DNA of 64,000 bases from Lutibacter sp. (GCA_030683995.1 JAUXPH010000030.1:1-64000); one strand, 5' to 3'; counted from the first letter of the stretch, positions 8,436-16,701 are shown. Made by a program: numbers and translations. Notes: generated from the sequence alone by a model not told the origin.

Positions 8436-8537
8436 TCCTATCCCCAACCCTTTCCAAAGGAAAGGGAGTTTGTGTATAAGTCTAAAAAAAATTATACTTT
8501 TTTAAGGTAAAATTCCCCCTTCGGGGGTTAGGGGGCC
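8436..8537. repeat. Composite G/C-rich hairpin repeat (modules A' and B)
   Basis: Module A' (8436-8470, CCTATCCCCAACCCTTTCC then AAAGGAAAGGGAG) forms a hairpin. Module B (8511-8537, AATTCCCCCTTCGGGGG then TTAGGGGGCC) forms a second. The same pair, in the same order and orientation, is at 46116-46189. Module B overlaps the 3' end of the flavoprotein gene and encodes its last residues. Confidence 0.85.
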
Positions 8538-9740
8538 TACCGATTGTGCCACAATCCACCCGCCGGTCCACGCATTTTGAAAATTAAATCCGCCCGTAAC
8601 GGCATCAATATTTAAGACTTCTCCAGCAAAAAACAGATTTTTATGCAATTTGCTTTCAAAACGTTTAAAGTTGATTTCTTTTAAATCGATACCGCCTGCA
8701 GTCACAAACTCTTCTTTAAAAGTACTTTTTCCGGAAACATTAAATCGGCTTTTTGTAAGTTGAAGCGCCAACGCTTCCAATTGTTTGTTGTTTAATTGCG
8801 CCCATTGAAAATCGTAAGGAATTTTGGCGGCAACAACCAGTTTTTCCCACAATCTTTTGGAGATTTCTTCAAAAACAGAACGCAAAATCACTTGTTTTTT
8901 TGACTGCTCATTTTTAACAGACTTCAATTCGTCCAAAACTTTTTCAAAGGATTTCGACAACCAATTGACTTCAATTTCAAACTGATAATCTTTTTGATGC
9001 AATTCCAAAGCACCCCAGGCAGATAGCTTTAAAATTCCAGGTCCGCTTAATCCCCAATGCGTGATTAACAAAGGTCCTTGATCCGCTAATTTTGAATTTA
9101 CAACATTTACGGAAGCTTTTGGAACGGAAATTCCCGGAATATCCTTTAACCTATCATCCACAATATTAAAGGTAAACAATGAAGGAACTGGTTTTATGAC
9201 TGTGTGACCCAAACCTTCCAGCATTGCCCAAACTTTGGCATTGCTTCCAGCTGCCACCAATAAAAAATCGGCTTCAAAAGTTTCTGAACTTGTTTTTATG
9301 ATGAATTTATCTTCATTTTTTTCAATGGCATCAACCCTTGTACTTGTTTTAAGTTGAACACCAGCATTTTTCGCACTTTCCAAAAAACAATCGATAATCG
9401 TTTGCGACGAATTGGATTCGGGAAAAATGCGATTGTCGTTTTCAATTTTTAATGGAATTCCCCTGTTTTCAAACCACTCCATAGTGTCACCTGTCATAAA
9501 TTGATGAAACGGTCCCAACAATTCTTTTTTCCCGCGCGGATAAAATTCAACCAATTCATTTGGGGTAAAACAAGCGTGACTTACATTGCAGCGTCCGCCG
9601 CCAGAAACTTTTACTTTTTGTAGCACTTTATTGCTGCCTTCCAAAATAATCACTTCCAAATCGGGATGCATTTCTGCGGCATTTATGGCTGCGAAATATC
9701 CTGCTGCGCCTCCGCCAATAATGATAAATTTTTTCTTCAT
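8502..9740 (-). CDS. NAD(P)/FAD-dependent oxidoreductase, HI0933/YhiN family
   Basis: A flavoprotein of 412 residues with an N-terminal Rossmann FAD motif (FIIIGGGAAGYFAAI), the family motif KVSGGGRCNVSHACF, and a C-terminal FAD contact FFAGEVLNIDAVTGGFNFQ then AWTGG. The true substrate of this family is not established. The last ~10 residues (GPLTPEGGILP) are encoded by module B of the interspersed repeat; relatives normally end near the AQS motif. The repeat therefore appears to have displaced the original stop and added a short tail. The start ATG at 9740 gives the conventional N-terminus. Cytoplasmic. Confidence 0.88.
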   Translation of the reverse strand: MKKKFIIIGGGAAGYFAAINAAEMHPDLEVIILEGSNKVLQKVKVSGGGRCNVSHACFTPNELVEFYPRGKKELLGPFHQFMTGDTMEWFENRGIPLKIENDNRIFPESNSSQTIIDCFLESAKNAGVQLKTSTRVDAIEKNEDKFIIKTSSETFEADFLLVAAGSNAKVWAMLEGLGHTVIKPVPSLFTFNIVDDRLKDIPGISVPKASVNVVNSKLADQGPLLITHWGLSGPGILKLSAWGALELHQKDYQFEIEVNWLSKSFEKVLDELKSVKNEQSKKQVILRSVFEEISKRLWEKLVVAAKIPYDFQWAQLNNKQLEALALQLTKSRFNVSGKSTFKEEFVTAGGIDLKEINFKRFESKLHKNLFFAGEVLNIDAVTGGFNFQNAWTGGWIVAQSVGPLTPEGGILP

Positions 9741-9807
9741 TAAATATTTTTTACAACAACTTCTCTAATAAAATTCTTAGATCTATTATTTAATTTTGAT
9801 AAGTTCC

Positions 9808-9960
9808 CCCTTCGGGGCAATGCCATTAAGTTAAGACTTTAATACCCTTTTTTGTCCTTCCGAGGTACGAGGAATCTCATAATGATAGCCGGTTTGATGC
9901 GATTCCTCCTTTGTCGGAATGACAAATATTTCCTTAACTTAATGACATTGCCCTTCGGGG
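9808..9960. mobile_element. 133-bp MITE-like element inserted in a module B repeat
   Basis: The element is 9818-9950. Its ends are 18-bp inverted repeats, CAATGCCATTAAGTTAAG (9818-9835) and the complement of CAATGTCATTAAGTTAAG (9933-9950), with one mismatch. It is flanked by a perfect 10-bp direct repeat CCCTTCGGGG (9808-9817 and 9951-9960). Removing the element and one flank restores an intact module B, so the empty site can be read directly. There is no ORF inside. The interior includes a GATTCCTC...GTCGGAATGAC segment. A 10-bp target duplication would fit mobilisation by an IS4-like transposase, but no transposase is in the window. Confidence 0.85.
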
Positions 9961-9970
9961 GCTAGGGGGC

Positions 9971-10921
9971 TTACAACACCATTTCTTTATAAGGAATCAC
10001 CGTAGAAAAACCCTTTTGATTAAAATAATTTGCACTGTCTTCGTTCCCCGTGGCCAAAATAAAATCGCCGCCCCAAGCGCCTAAGCTTTTTGTTTGTCCG
10101 AAATAATCTGAAAATAATTCTTGCTGTATTGTTTTTAACTGTATCGTTTTTGAAACGATTTGCTCGTGTTCCTTCATCAATTTTTCAAAATCGGATAATT
10201 TAGTACAGGTCAAAAAACCTGCAGACAATTCGGATATTTGTTTGAGTTCTGAAGTCAGATTTCCCTTCAATTTTTTATATCTTTCAATGCCTTCCCTGCT
10301 GTTTTGCTTTTTATTCAAATGCACAAAATACAGTTGATTCCTAAAAGTCGGATTGAAATTCACTTCCTCAATAACAATTTCCGTGTTGCGTTTCGTGAAT
10401 AAAATTGGCGAATTGTGTTGTGCGCAGGCTATGTCGTAACCGCTTCCTCCAAAAGTGTTTTCCAATAATTTATACGGATTCACTTTTGCCCAATTTGCGA
10501 TATTGTTAATTAAAGTTGATGATGTTCCCAATCCCCAGTTTCTTGGAAAATCTAATTTAGTTTTAACCAAAAATCCCTTTTCCGAATTTAAAAATGCCGG
10601 ATTTAAATTTTGGGTTTCTCTTAAAATTTTATTTAAATTTTCAGCAATCGTGTCTTTTCCTCCATCTTCAACTGCTTCAAATGTGGCATTCGCCAATCGC
10701 AATTTAGGCAAATCGAAAATGGCTTCGAGCCAACATTCTCCTTCATTGGTAAAACTTTGCCAAATTAATTGTGGTTCTTGAATGAGTTCAACAGTTAAAT
10801 CTTGTCCGCAAGTTGTTGGAACCGCTAAAGATTTTGCACCGTCAAGCACAAAATATTCACCGGTTAATAATAACTTCCCGTGGCTTCGGCTCCGCTCAGC
10901 CACCTTTTGATTTTCTTTCAT
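9971..10921 (-). CDS. GHMP kinase of the 'GYDIA' type, N-terminus recoded by a repeat
   Basis: 316 residues. It shows the GHMP start GKLLLTGEYFVLDGAKSLAVP, an ATP loop WGLGTSSTLINN, and the diagnostic GGSGYDIACAQ motif. GYDIA kinases accompany HMG-CoA reductase in Bacteroidetes and may supply the phosphomevalonate kinase step, since no other candidate for it is seen in this window (inference). Residues 7-13 (VAERSRS) are encoded by a 23-bp repeat at 10882-10904, so the original start region has been replaced or extended in frame. The ATG at 10921 is the only sensible start. The stop abuts a module B repeat. Confidence 0.85.
   Translation of the reverse strand: MKENQKVAERSRSHGKLLLTGEYFVLDGAKSLAVPTTCGQDLTVELIQEPQLIWQSFTNEGECWLEAIFDLPKLRLANATFEAVEDGGKDTIAENLNKILRETQNLNPAFLNSEKGFLVKTKLDFPRNWGLGTSSTLINNIANWAKVNPYKLLENTFGGSGYDIACAQHNSPILFTKRNTEIVIEEVNFNPTFRNQLYFVHLNKKQNSREGIERYKKLKGNLTSELKQISELSAGFLTCTKLSDFEKLMKEHEQIVSKTIQLKTIQQELFSDYFGQTKSLGAWGGDFILATGNEDSANYFNQKGFSTVIPYKEMVL
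10882..10904. repeat. 23-bp interspersed repeat within the GYDIA kinase N-terminus
   Basis: A consensus copy (GGCTTCGGCTCCGCTCAGCC plus ACC), read on the minus strand as VAERSRS. It has the same orientation as the mvaD copy and is inverted relative to the copies flanking the GIY-YIG gene. Confidence 0.9.
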
Positions 10922-10985
10922 TGGTTATTTTTTGATTTCGCTTTGCTCAATTACAAATTATTTTATTCACTTTATTCCTTCACTC

Positions 10986-11095
10986 GGTGGCTGAGCGGAG
11001 CCGAAGCCCAGTTTATTTTATTCTCTCTCCTGTGGCTGAGCGGAGCCGAAGCTCAGTTTTACTCATCATCCAGGTGGCTGAGCGGAGTCGAAGCC
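10986..11095. repeat. Left ~110-bp direct repeat flanking the GIY-YIG gene
   Basis: Three copies of the 23-bp unit (10986-11008, 11032-11052, 11073-11095) are separated by TTTATTTTATTCTCTCTCC- and TTTTACTCATCATCCA-containing spacers. The same three-unit layout and the same spacers recur at 11432-11540. The third unit encodes the C-terminal GFDSAQPP of the GIY-YIG protein. Confidence 0.9.
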
Positions 11096-11395
11096 ATTTT
11101 TGTGATGTGATTCATTTTGGCACTCTGAAAACTTTTCTAAATCACTATAATTATTTTCAATCAAAGCTTCTTTCTTATTTCTGCTCCAACCTTGCACTTG
11201 TTTCTCCCTATAAAAAGCTTCATCAATTCTTTGAAATTCTTCATAATACAATAAAACAACAGGCAATCTTTTTGCCGTGTGATTAGCTCCAAATCCATTT
11301 TGATGCTGCTCCAAACGAATTTTTAGGTCTTTGGTACTTCCTGTATAATATGAACCGTCAGAACATTCCAATATATACATATAGCCTTTTACCAT
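11066..11395 (-). CDS. Single-domain GIY-YIG nuclease bracketed by direct repeats
   Basis: 109 residues, nearly all one GIY-YIG domain: the YMYILECSDGSYYTGSTKDL segment carries the paired Tyr motifs (YIL and YTGST in place of GIY-YIG). This is followed by the catalytic Arg in LKIRLEQHQNG and a YREKQVQGWSRNKKEALI segment with the usual Glu/Lys. This is the small family related to the YhbQ/UPF0213 and Slx1 nuclease fold, which cuts DNA. The last residues, NGFDSAQPPG, come from the flanking repeat. The gene lies between HMG-CoA reductase and the GYDIA kinase, inside a cassette bounded by ~110-bp direct repeats. It may drive or have travelled with the repeat (inference). Confidence 0.88.
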   Translation of the reverse strand: MVKGYMYILECSDGSYYTGSTKDLKIRLEQHQNGFGANHTAKRLPVVLLYYEEFQRIDEAFYREKQVQGWSRNKKEALIENNYSDLEKFSECQNESHHKNGFDSAQPPG

Positions 11396-11431
11396 AGCTT
11401 TTTTATTTTTTTACATCTACAAATTCATCCA

Positions 11432-11540
11432 AATGGCTGAGCGAAGCCGAAACCCTGATTATTTTATTCTCTATCCAGTGGCTGAGGAAACCGAAGCCCA
11501 ATTTTACTCATCATCAAGGTGGCTGAGCGGAGCCGAAGCC
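11432..11540. repeat. Right ~110-bp direct repeat flanking the GIY-YIG gene
   Basis: Three units (11433-11454, 11477-11498, 11518-11540) with the same spacers as the left copy (TTATTTTATTCTCTATCC and TTTTACTCATCATCAA). The middle unit has lost two bases. The third unit runs into HMG-CoA reductase and encodes its C-terminal ASAPLSHL. Confidence 0.9.
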
Positions 11541-12802
11541 AGTTTGTTATACGCCTCAACCACAGCATTGTGCGTGATGGTTTTGTGCTCAAAATAATCA
11601 ATTAAAAATACCTTTTCTTTATTGCTTGCACCCAACTGCTTGATAATATTTGTCAAGTGCATTTTCATATGTCCTTTTTGGATTCCCGCTGTTGTCAATG
11701 CCCGTAAAGCAGCAAAATTTTGCGCCAAACCGGCCACGGCAATAATTTCCATCAATGCTGTTGCGGAAGGATTCCCCAACAATTGCAAAGAAAATTTCGA
11801 TAAAGGATGCAAAGAAGTTAATCCGCCCACAGTTCCCACAGCCAAAGGAATATCAATCCAAAATTTAAAAATACCATTTTCTATGCTGGCATTTGTCAGG
11901 CTTTTATAGGTTCCGCTTCGCGCGGCAAAAGCGTGAACGCCGGCTTCAATCGCCCTAAAATCATTTCCTGTTGCTATCACAACCGCATCAATGCCATTCA
12001 TGATTCCTTTATTATGGGTAACCGCCCGGTGAGGTTCTGCGTTCGCAATTTGTATGGCTTGCACAAACTTTTGCGCCAAAGCTGCTGAATCTTCGGCATA
12101 TAAATCTTCCACATCACAACTCACTTCGGCGTGAACCAGACATTCAGGAACGTAATTTGATAAAATGCTCATCACAATTTGGATGTCTTCTTTTTCAAAT
12201 TCCTTTGCGATCACTTCCAAGCAAGAATTTATAAAATTGGCGCCCATACTGTCGGCAGTTTCAAAAGTGACATGCAGCTGATAATAATTTTGAAGATCGG
12301 CAGTTTTATCGCGTAACTCAATATCTAAAATCCCGCCGCCACGTTTGCGCATATTTTTGGTTATCGCATCGGTAACTTTAAAAAATTGCGCTTTTTTTGA
12401 GTTGAAATAGTTTATAAGTTCAATTTTATCGCCTTCATACATAAAATGTACCTGCCCTATTTTTGTGGTGGAAATAACCGTGGCTTTAAATCCGCCCCGA
12501 GTGCTCCAAAATTTCGCCACCAAAGAAGCGGCCGCAACCACCGAACTTTCTTCGATAACCAAAGGAATGGTATATGATTTTCCGTTAATCACAAAATTTG
12601 GCGCAACGCCAAACGGCAAATAAAAATTTGTTAAGGTATTTTCAATAAAATCATCGTGCAAGTTTTGCAATATTTCATTCGAATTCCAATATTGCAATAA
12701 AACCTGTTTCGCCTTCTTATCATTTTTAAAGAAATGTGCTATCAGCCAATCTATTTTTTCAAGTTTGCTCAACTTTGAAAATCCGTTAACATTTTTTGAC
12801 AT
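11504..12802 (-). CDS. Hydroxymethylglutaryl-CoA reductase with repeat-encoded C-terminus
   Basis: Reduces HMG-CoA to mevalonate, the committed step of the mevalonate pathway. The 432-residue sequence carries STRGGFKATV, the substrate motif ADSMGANFINSCLE, THNKGIMNGIDAVVIATGND (cofactor region) and a His in QKGHMKMHL near the C-terminus. It lacks a membrane anchor. It resembles class II bacterial reductases, often called 'degradative', although here it sits with biosynthetic genes. The final residues ASAPLSHLDDE are encoded by the interspersed repeat and its spacer (11504-11540). A minus-strand TATCTTTG box (12835-12828) with TTG 22 nt upstream is its likely promoter. Confidence 0.93.
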   Translation of the reverse strand: MSKNVNGFSKLSKLEKIDWLIAHFFKNDKKAKQVLLQYWNSNEILQNLHDDFIENTLTNFYLPFGVAPNFVINGKSYTIPLVIEESSVVAAASLVAKFWSTRGGFKATVISTTKIGQVHFMYEGDKIELINYFNSKKAQFFKVTDAITKNMRKRGGGILDIELRDKTADLQNYYQLHVTFETADSMGANFINSCLEVIAKEFEKEDIQIVMSILSNYVPECLVHAEVSCDVEDLYAEDSAALAQKFVQAIQIANAEPHRAVTHNKGIMNGIDAVVIATGNDFRAIEAGVHAFAARSGTYKSLTNASIENGIFKFWIDIPLAVGTVGGLTSLHPLSKFSLQLLGNPSATALMEIIAVAGLAQNFAALRALTTAGIQKGHMKMHLTNIIKQLGASNKEKVFLIDYFEHKTITHNAVVEAYNKLASAPLSHLDDE

Positions 12803-12827
12803 TTTTTACTAAATTTTATAACCGCTA

Positions 12828-12860
12828 CAAAGATAATTTAATAAATAGAAATTACCGCAA
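12828..12860 (-). promoter_or_regulatory. Probable promoter of HMG-CoA reductase
   Basis: On the minus strand, TTG (12860-12858), 22 nt, then TATCTTTG (12835-12828), 25 nt before the start codon. It lies in the 150-bp divergent region shared with the S9 peptidase gene. Confidence 0.5.
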
Positions 12861-12952
12861 ATTCAGATATTGTTAATTTTAATGACATAATTCATACGTG
12901 AATTGCTAAATTTTTCTTAAACTTGACAATTATTTTAAGAACTCATAATTAA

Positions 12953-15133
12953 ATGAAAAAACTCCTTATTATTTTTATTGCCATTACCTCTTTGGCAACA
13001 GCACAAAAAAAAGACATTGCCTTAGAAGAAATATGGAATGGCTCGTTTTCAACAGAGCGCATGAATTCGCTAAACTCCATGAATGGCGACTTTTATTCCT
13101 TGCTGAATTTTGACAGAAACACCAAAAGCACCACGGTTGATAAATACAGTTACGCCACTTTAGAAAAGGTTGAAACTGTTGTAAACAGCAAAGATTTAAA
13201 AGAAATCAATTATTTTGAAAATTATGCTTTTAACAATGACGAAACCAAATTATTGTTGGGCGTTGATGAAGAGCAAATTTACAGACATTCGAGTTTGGGT
13301 GTTTTTTACGTGTACGATTTGGCTTCAAAATCTCTGCAGTTAATCGACAAAGAAAAAATTCAGGAGCCTACTTTTTCTCCCGACAGCAAAAAGGTGGCTT
13401 ATGTTAAAAACAACAATATTTTTATTAAAAATTTAGAGACAGGCGAAGTGGTCCAAGTTACTTCCGACGGAAAAAAGAATCACATTATCAATGGTATTTG
13501 CGACTGGGTTTATGAAGAAGAATTTTCGTTTGTCAGGGCTTTTGAATGGAGCAAAGACAGTAAAAATTTGGCATTTTTAAGGTTTGATGAAACTGAAGTT
13601 CCAACATTCTCAATGGATATTGTGGGCAGCGAGTTATATCCAACCCAACAAGTCTTCAAATATCCAAAAGCCGGTGAAAAAAACTCAATTGTAACACTAA
13701 ATATTTACAATGTAGCCGCTGCCAAAACCACAAAAATGGATCTTGGCAATTATGAGTACATTCCAAGGATAAAATGGACAAACAATCCGGAAATATTATC
13801 GGTTATCACTTTAAACCGTCATCAAAATGATTTAAAATTGTTTGCGGTAAATGCCGTAAATTTTACTTCAAAGGTGATTTTAAATGAAACTGACAAAGCT
13901 TTTGTGGACATTCACGACAATTTAACTTTTTTAAATGACCACAGTTTTATCTGGACCAGCGAAAAAAGCGGATTTAACCATATTTATCATTATTCGAAAG
14001 ACGGGAAACTCATCAACCAAGTGACAAAAGGAAACTGGGAAGTGACAAATTTCTTCGGCATCAACGAAAAAAATAACACTGTTTATTATCAATCGGTTGA
14101 AGATGGATCCATCAACAGAACGGTTTATTCCATAAAATTAAACGGAACCGCAAAAAAAAGATTGTCAAATGATTCGGGCACAAACGATGCTGCCTTCAGC
14201 AAAAACTTAAATTATTTTATCAATACTTTTTCTGATGCAAATACACCTACAGTTTATTCACTTTATACTGGTGATGGAAATTTATTGAAAGAAATTTTGA
14301 ACAACAAAAAACTTTCTGAAAAATTGGACAATTATAACATTGCCAAAAAAGAATTTTTTGTTTTAAATACCAAAAATGGCGGATTCAATGCCTGGATGCT
14401 GAAACCAAACAATTTCGACCCAAACAAAAAATACCCGATGTTTATGACGCAGTATTCTGGCCCTGGATCACAATCGGTAAGCAATACTTGGAATGCCGCA
14501 AATGATTATTGGTTTCAACATTTGGCAGCGCAAGGCTATATTATTGTTTGTGTTGACGGAAGAGGAACAGGCTATAAAGGTGCCGAATTCAAAAAAGTCA
14601 CCTATAAGGAATTGGGTAAATACGAAGTTGAAGACCAAATTGAATCGGCCGTAGAATTGGGAAAACGACCTTATATTGATGAAAATGAAATGGGAATTTG
14701 GGGATGGAGTTATGGCGGATTTATGTCGGCCAACTGTTTGTTTAAAGGAAACGATGTATTTAAAATGGCTATTGCTGTTGCTCCGGTAACAAGCTGGCGT
14801 TTTTACGATTCCATTTATACGGAACGTTATATGCAAACGCCACAGGAAAACCCGAGTGGATACGATGAAAATTCACCATTGAATTTTGCCAACTTCTTAA
14901 AAGGAAATTTCCTGCTGGTTCACGGAAGCGGCGATGATAACGTGCATGTACAAAACACCATGCGGTTGACAAATGCCTTAATTGAAGCAAACAAACCCTT
15001 TGATTTGGCCATATATCCAGACAGAAATCACGGAATTTATACCGGAAAAAATACTAGGCTTCATTTATACGAAAAAATGACTAGATTTATCGAAGAAAAT
15101 TTAATCAGAAAAACAACAAATACTGAACTTTAA
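12953..15133 (+). CDS. S9 family peptidase, dipeptidyl-peptidase IV type
   Basis: An exported serine peptidase of 726 residues. It has a signal peptide (MKKLLIIFIAITSLATAQ), a beta-propeller over about residues 30-450, and a C-terminal alpha/beta-hydrolase. The catalytic triad is visible: Ser586 in GWSYGGF, Asp661 in GSGDDNVH and His693 in DRNHGIY. A double-Glu segment EEEFSF near residue 185 matches the DPP-IV N-terminus-binding motif. It removes dipeptides from peptides, probably in the periplasm. Two POT-type di/tripeptide importers follow on the same strand (45-bp gap), which makes a peptide-scavenging unit. Confidence 0.92.
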   Translation: MKKLLIIFIAITSLATAQKKDIALEEIWNGSFSTERMNSLNSMNGDFYSLLNFDRNTKSTTVDKYSYATLEKVETVVNSKDLKEINYFENYAFNNDETKLLLGVDEEQIYRHSSLGVFYVYDLASKSLQLIDKEKIQEPTFSPDSKKVAYVKNNNIFIKNLETGEVVQVTSDGKKNHIINGICDWVYEEEFSFVRAFEWSKDSKNLAFLRFDETEVPTFSMDIVGSELYPTQQVFKYPKAGEKNSIVTLNIYNVAAAKTTKMDLGNYEYIPRIKWTNNPEILSVITLNRHQNDLKLFAVNAVNFTSKVILNETDKAFVDIHDNLTFLNDHSFIWTSEKSGFNHIYHYSKDGKLINQVTKGNWEVTNFFGINEKNNTVYYQSVEDGSINRTVYSIKLNGTAKKRLSNDSGTNDAAFSKNLNYFINTFSDANTPTVYSLYTGDGNLLKEILNNKKLSEKLDNYNIAKKEFFVLNTKNGGFNAWMLKPNNFDPNKKYPMFMTQYSGPGSQSVSNTWNAANDYWFQHLAAQGYIIVCVDGRGTGYKGAEFKKVTYKELGKYEVEDQIESAVELGKRPYIDENEMGIWGWSYGGFMSANCLFKGNDVFKMAIAVAPVTSWRFYDSIYTERYMQTPQENPSGYDENSPLNFANFLKGNFLLVHGSGDDNVHVQNTMRLTNALIEANKPFDLAIYPDRNHGIYTGKNTRLHLYEKMTRFIEENLIRKTTNTEL

Positions 15134-15178
15134 TTAACCAAAACTATTTTTAATATTTAACCTAAATTAACAATCATT

Positions 15179-16672
15179 ATGGCTGACAAAACAATAAAAG
15201 AAGGACATCCAAAGGCGCTCTATACGCTATTTGCCACTGAAATGTGGGAACGTTTCAGTTACTACGGAATGAGGGCGTTGTTAACGCTTTATCTAACCGC
15301 AGAGCTTGCAAACGGAGGATTTGGATTAAACAGGGAAGAATCTTTGGCAATTTACGCCATCTTTACAGGTTTGGTTTACTTAACGCCAATTTTAGGAGGT
15401 TGGGTGGCCGACAGTTTTTTAGGAAAACGAAAAACAGTTTATATTGGAGGTTTGGTGATGGCTGTTGGTCAGTCTTTGCTAGCCGCCAGCGCATTTTTGG
15501 TGGGCTCTGTAGATGCAGAAACGCGTCTATTTATGTTTAATTTTGGTTTGGGTGTGCTTATTATAGGTAACGGATTTTTCAAACCAAACATTTCAACCAT
15601 TGTTGGTGAATTTTATGAAGACAACGATCCAAGAAAAGACTCGGCGTTTAACATTTTCTATATGGGAATAAACCTTGGCGCTATTTTAGGGCCATTTATT
15701 GCAGGCGCTTTAGGAGAAAATGTTTCTTGGGGTTACGGTTATTTAGCAGCTTCGGTTGGTATGATTGTTGGCGTGCTTTGGTTAAAATTTAATGAAAGTA
15801 CCCTTGAACAAAAAGGACTTCCGCCAAATTCACCGGATGATAAATTTATTTTGGACGGAAAAGACTGGCGCGATATTATTATCTATTCCATTGCTTTGGT
15901 TTTAGCCACCTTGGCTATTATTTTCGTATGGAGAATGCTGCCTGATGACGTCACAAGCATTATTACGTACCTAGGTTTTGCTGCTTTGGTGATTGGGTTG
16001 GGTTACACCATTAAAAAAGGAACAAACGGCTCGGCAGAATGGACGCGAATGATCGTTATTTTAGTGCTCGCTTTTTTCAATATTGCTTTTTGGGCAGGAT
16101 TTGAACAAGCCGGCGGTACCATGAACTTGTTTGCGAAAGAAAATACAGACCGACTTTTATTTGGCTGGGAAGTTCCGGCATCTTGGTATCAAAATATCAA
16201 TCCGCTAGCCATTTTAATTTTCGCTCCAATATTCTCAGTAATGTGGCTGAAACTTGATGCGATGAAATTTAACCCAAGAACGCCACTGAAATTTGCCATC
16301 GGGCTGTTTTTAGGTGCTTTGGCATTTTTTATTATGACACAGGCAAGCAATGCTGCCGCTGGAGGAAATTTAGTTTCGCCTTGGTGGTTAGTGGTTGTTT
16401 ATCTTGTTTTAACTTTTGGAGAATTGATGTTATCGCCTATCGGACTTTCGATGATCACAAAATTGGCGCCGAAAAAATTGGTTTCGGTGGTGATGGGATT
16501 GTGGATGGCGAGTTTTGCCGCAGGTAACTATTTGGCAGGGATGCTGGAAAGTATTCTGCATAAATATGATTTTGCTTTGTATCCTTTTATTACAGGGTTA
16601 ATGTTAGCTTCTGGAGTTTGTTTGTTAATATTGTCTCCGTTCTTAAACAAAGCCATGAAAGGAATTCACTAA
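15179..16672 (+). CDS. Proton-coupled peptide MFS transporter (POT family)
   Basis: A 497-residue inner-membrane importer of di- and tripeptides with 12-14 hydrophobic segments. The POT signature EMWERFSYYGMRALL (ExxERFxYY, residues ~20-34) and the second PTR2 motif FNIFYMGINLGA are present. The gene begins 45 bp after the S9 peptidase, so the two are likely co-transcribed, and a terminator at 16702-16737 separates it from a second, longer transporter. Homologous to that neighbour, so the pair probably arose by an old duplication (inference). Confidence 0.92.
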   Translation: MADKTIKEGHPKALYTLFATEMWERFSYYGMRALLTLYLTAELANGGFGLNREESLAIYAIFTGLVYLTPILGGWVADSFLGKRKTVYIGGLVMAVGQSLLAASAFLVGSVDAETRLFMFNFGLGVLIIGNGFFKPNISTIVGEFYEDNDPRKDSAFNIFYMGINLGAILGPFIAGALGENVSWGYGYLAASVGMIVGVLWLKFNESTLEQKGLPPNSPDDKFILDGKDWRDIIIYSIALVLATLAIIFVWRMLPDDVTSIITYLGFAALVIGLGYTIKKGTNGSAEWTRMIVILVLAFFNIAFWAGFEQAGGTMNLFAKENTDRLLFGWEVPASWYQNINPLAILIFAPIFSVMWLKLDAMKFNPRTPLKFAIGLFLGALAFFIMTQASNAAAGGNLVSPWWLVVVYLVLTFGELMLSPIGLSMITKLAPKKLVSVVMGLWMASFAAGNYLAGMLESILHKYDFALYPFITGLMLASGVCLLILSPFLNKAMKGIH

Positions 16673-16701
16673 AATATGATTACAAATCAATTATTTTAAT
16701 A

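Noticed and set aside
10880-11286. Plus-strand ORFs over the repeats (starting MASAPLSHLL and MAERSRSPVY)
   Set aside because: They are open only because the 23-bp repeats have few stops; they overlap the GYDIA and GIY-YIG genes on the other strand and have no family resemblance.
10986-11540. CRISPR array
   Set aside because: Repeat units are 23 bp but spacers are few, similar to each other and part of a duplicated block; no cas genes.
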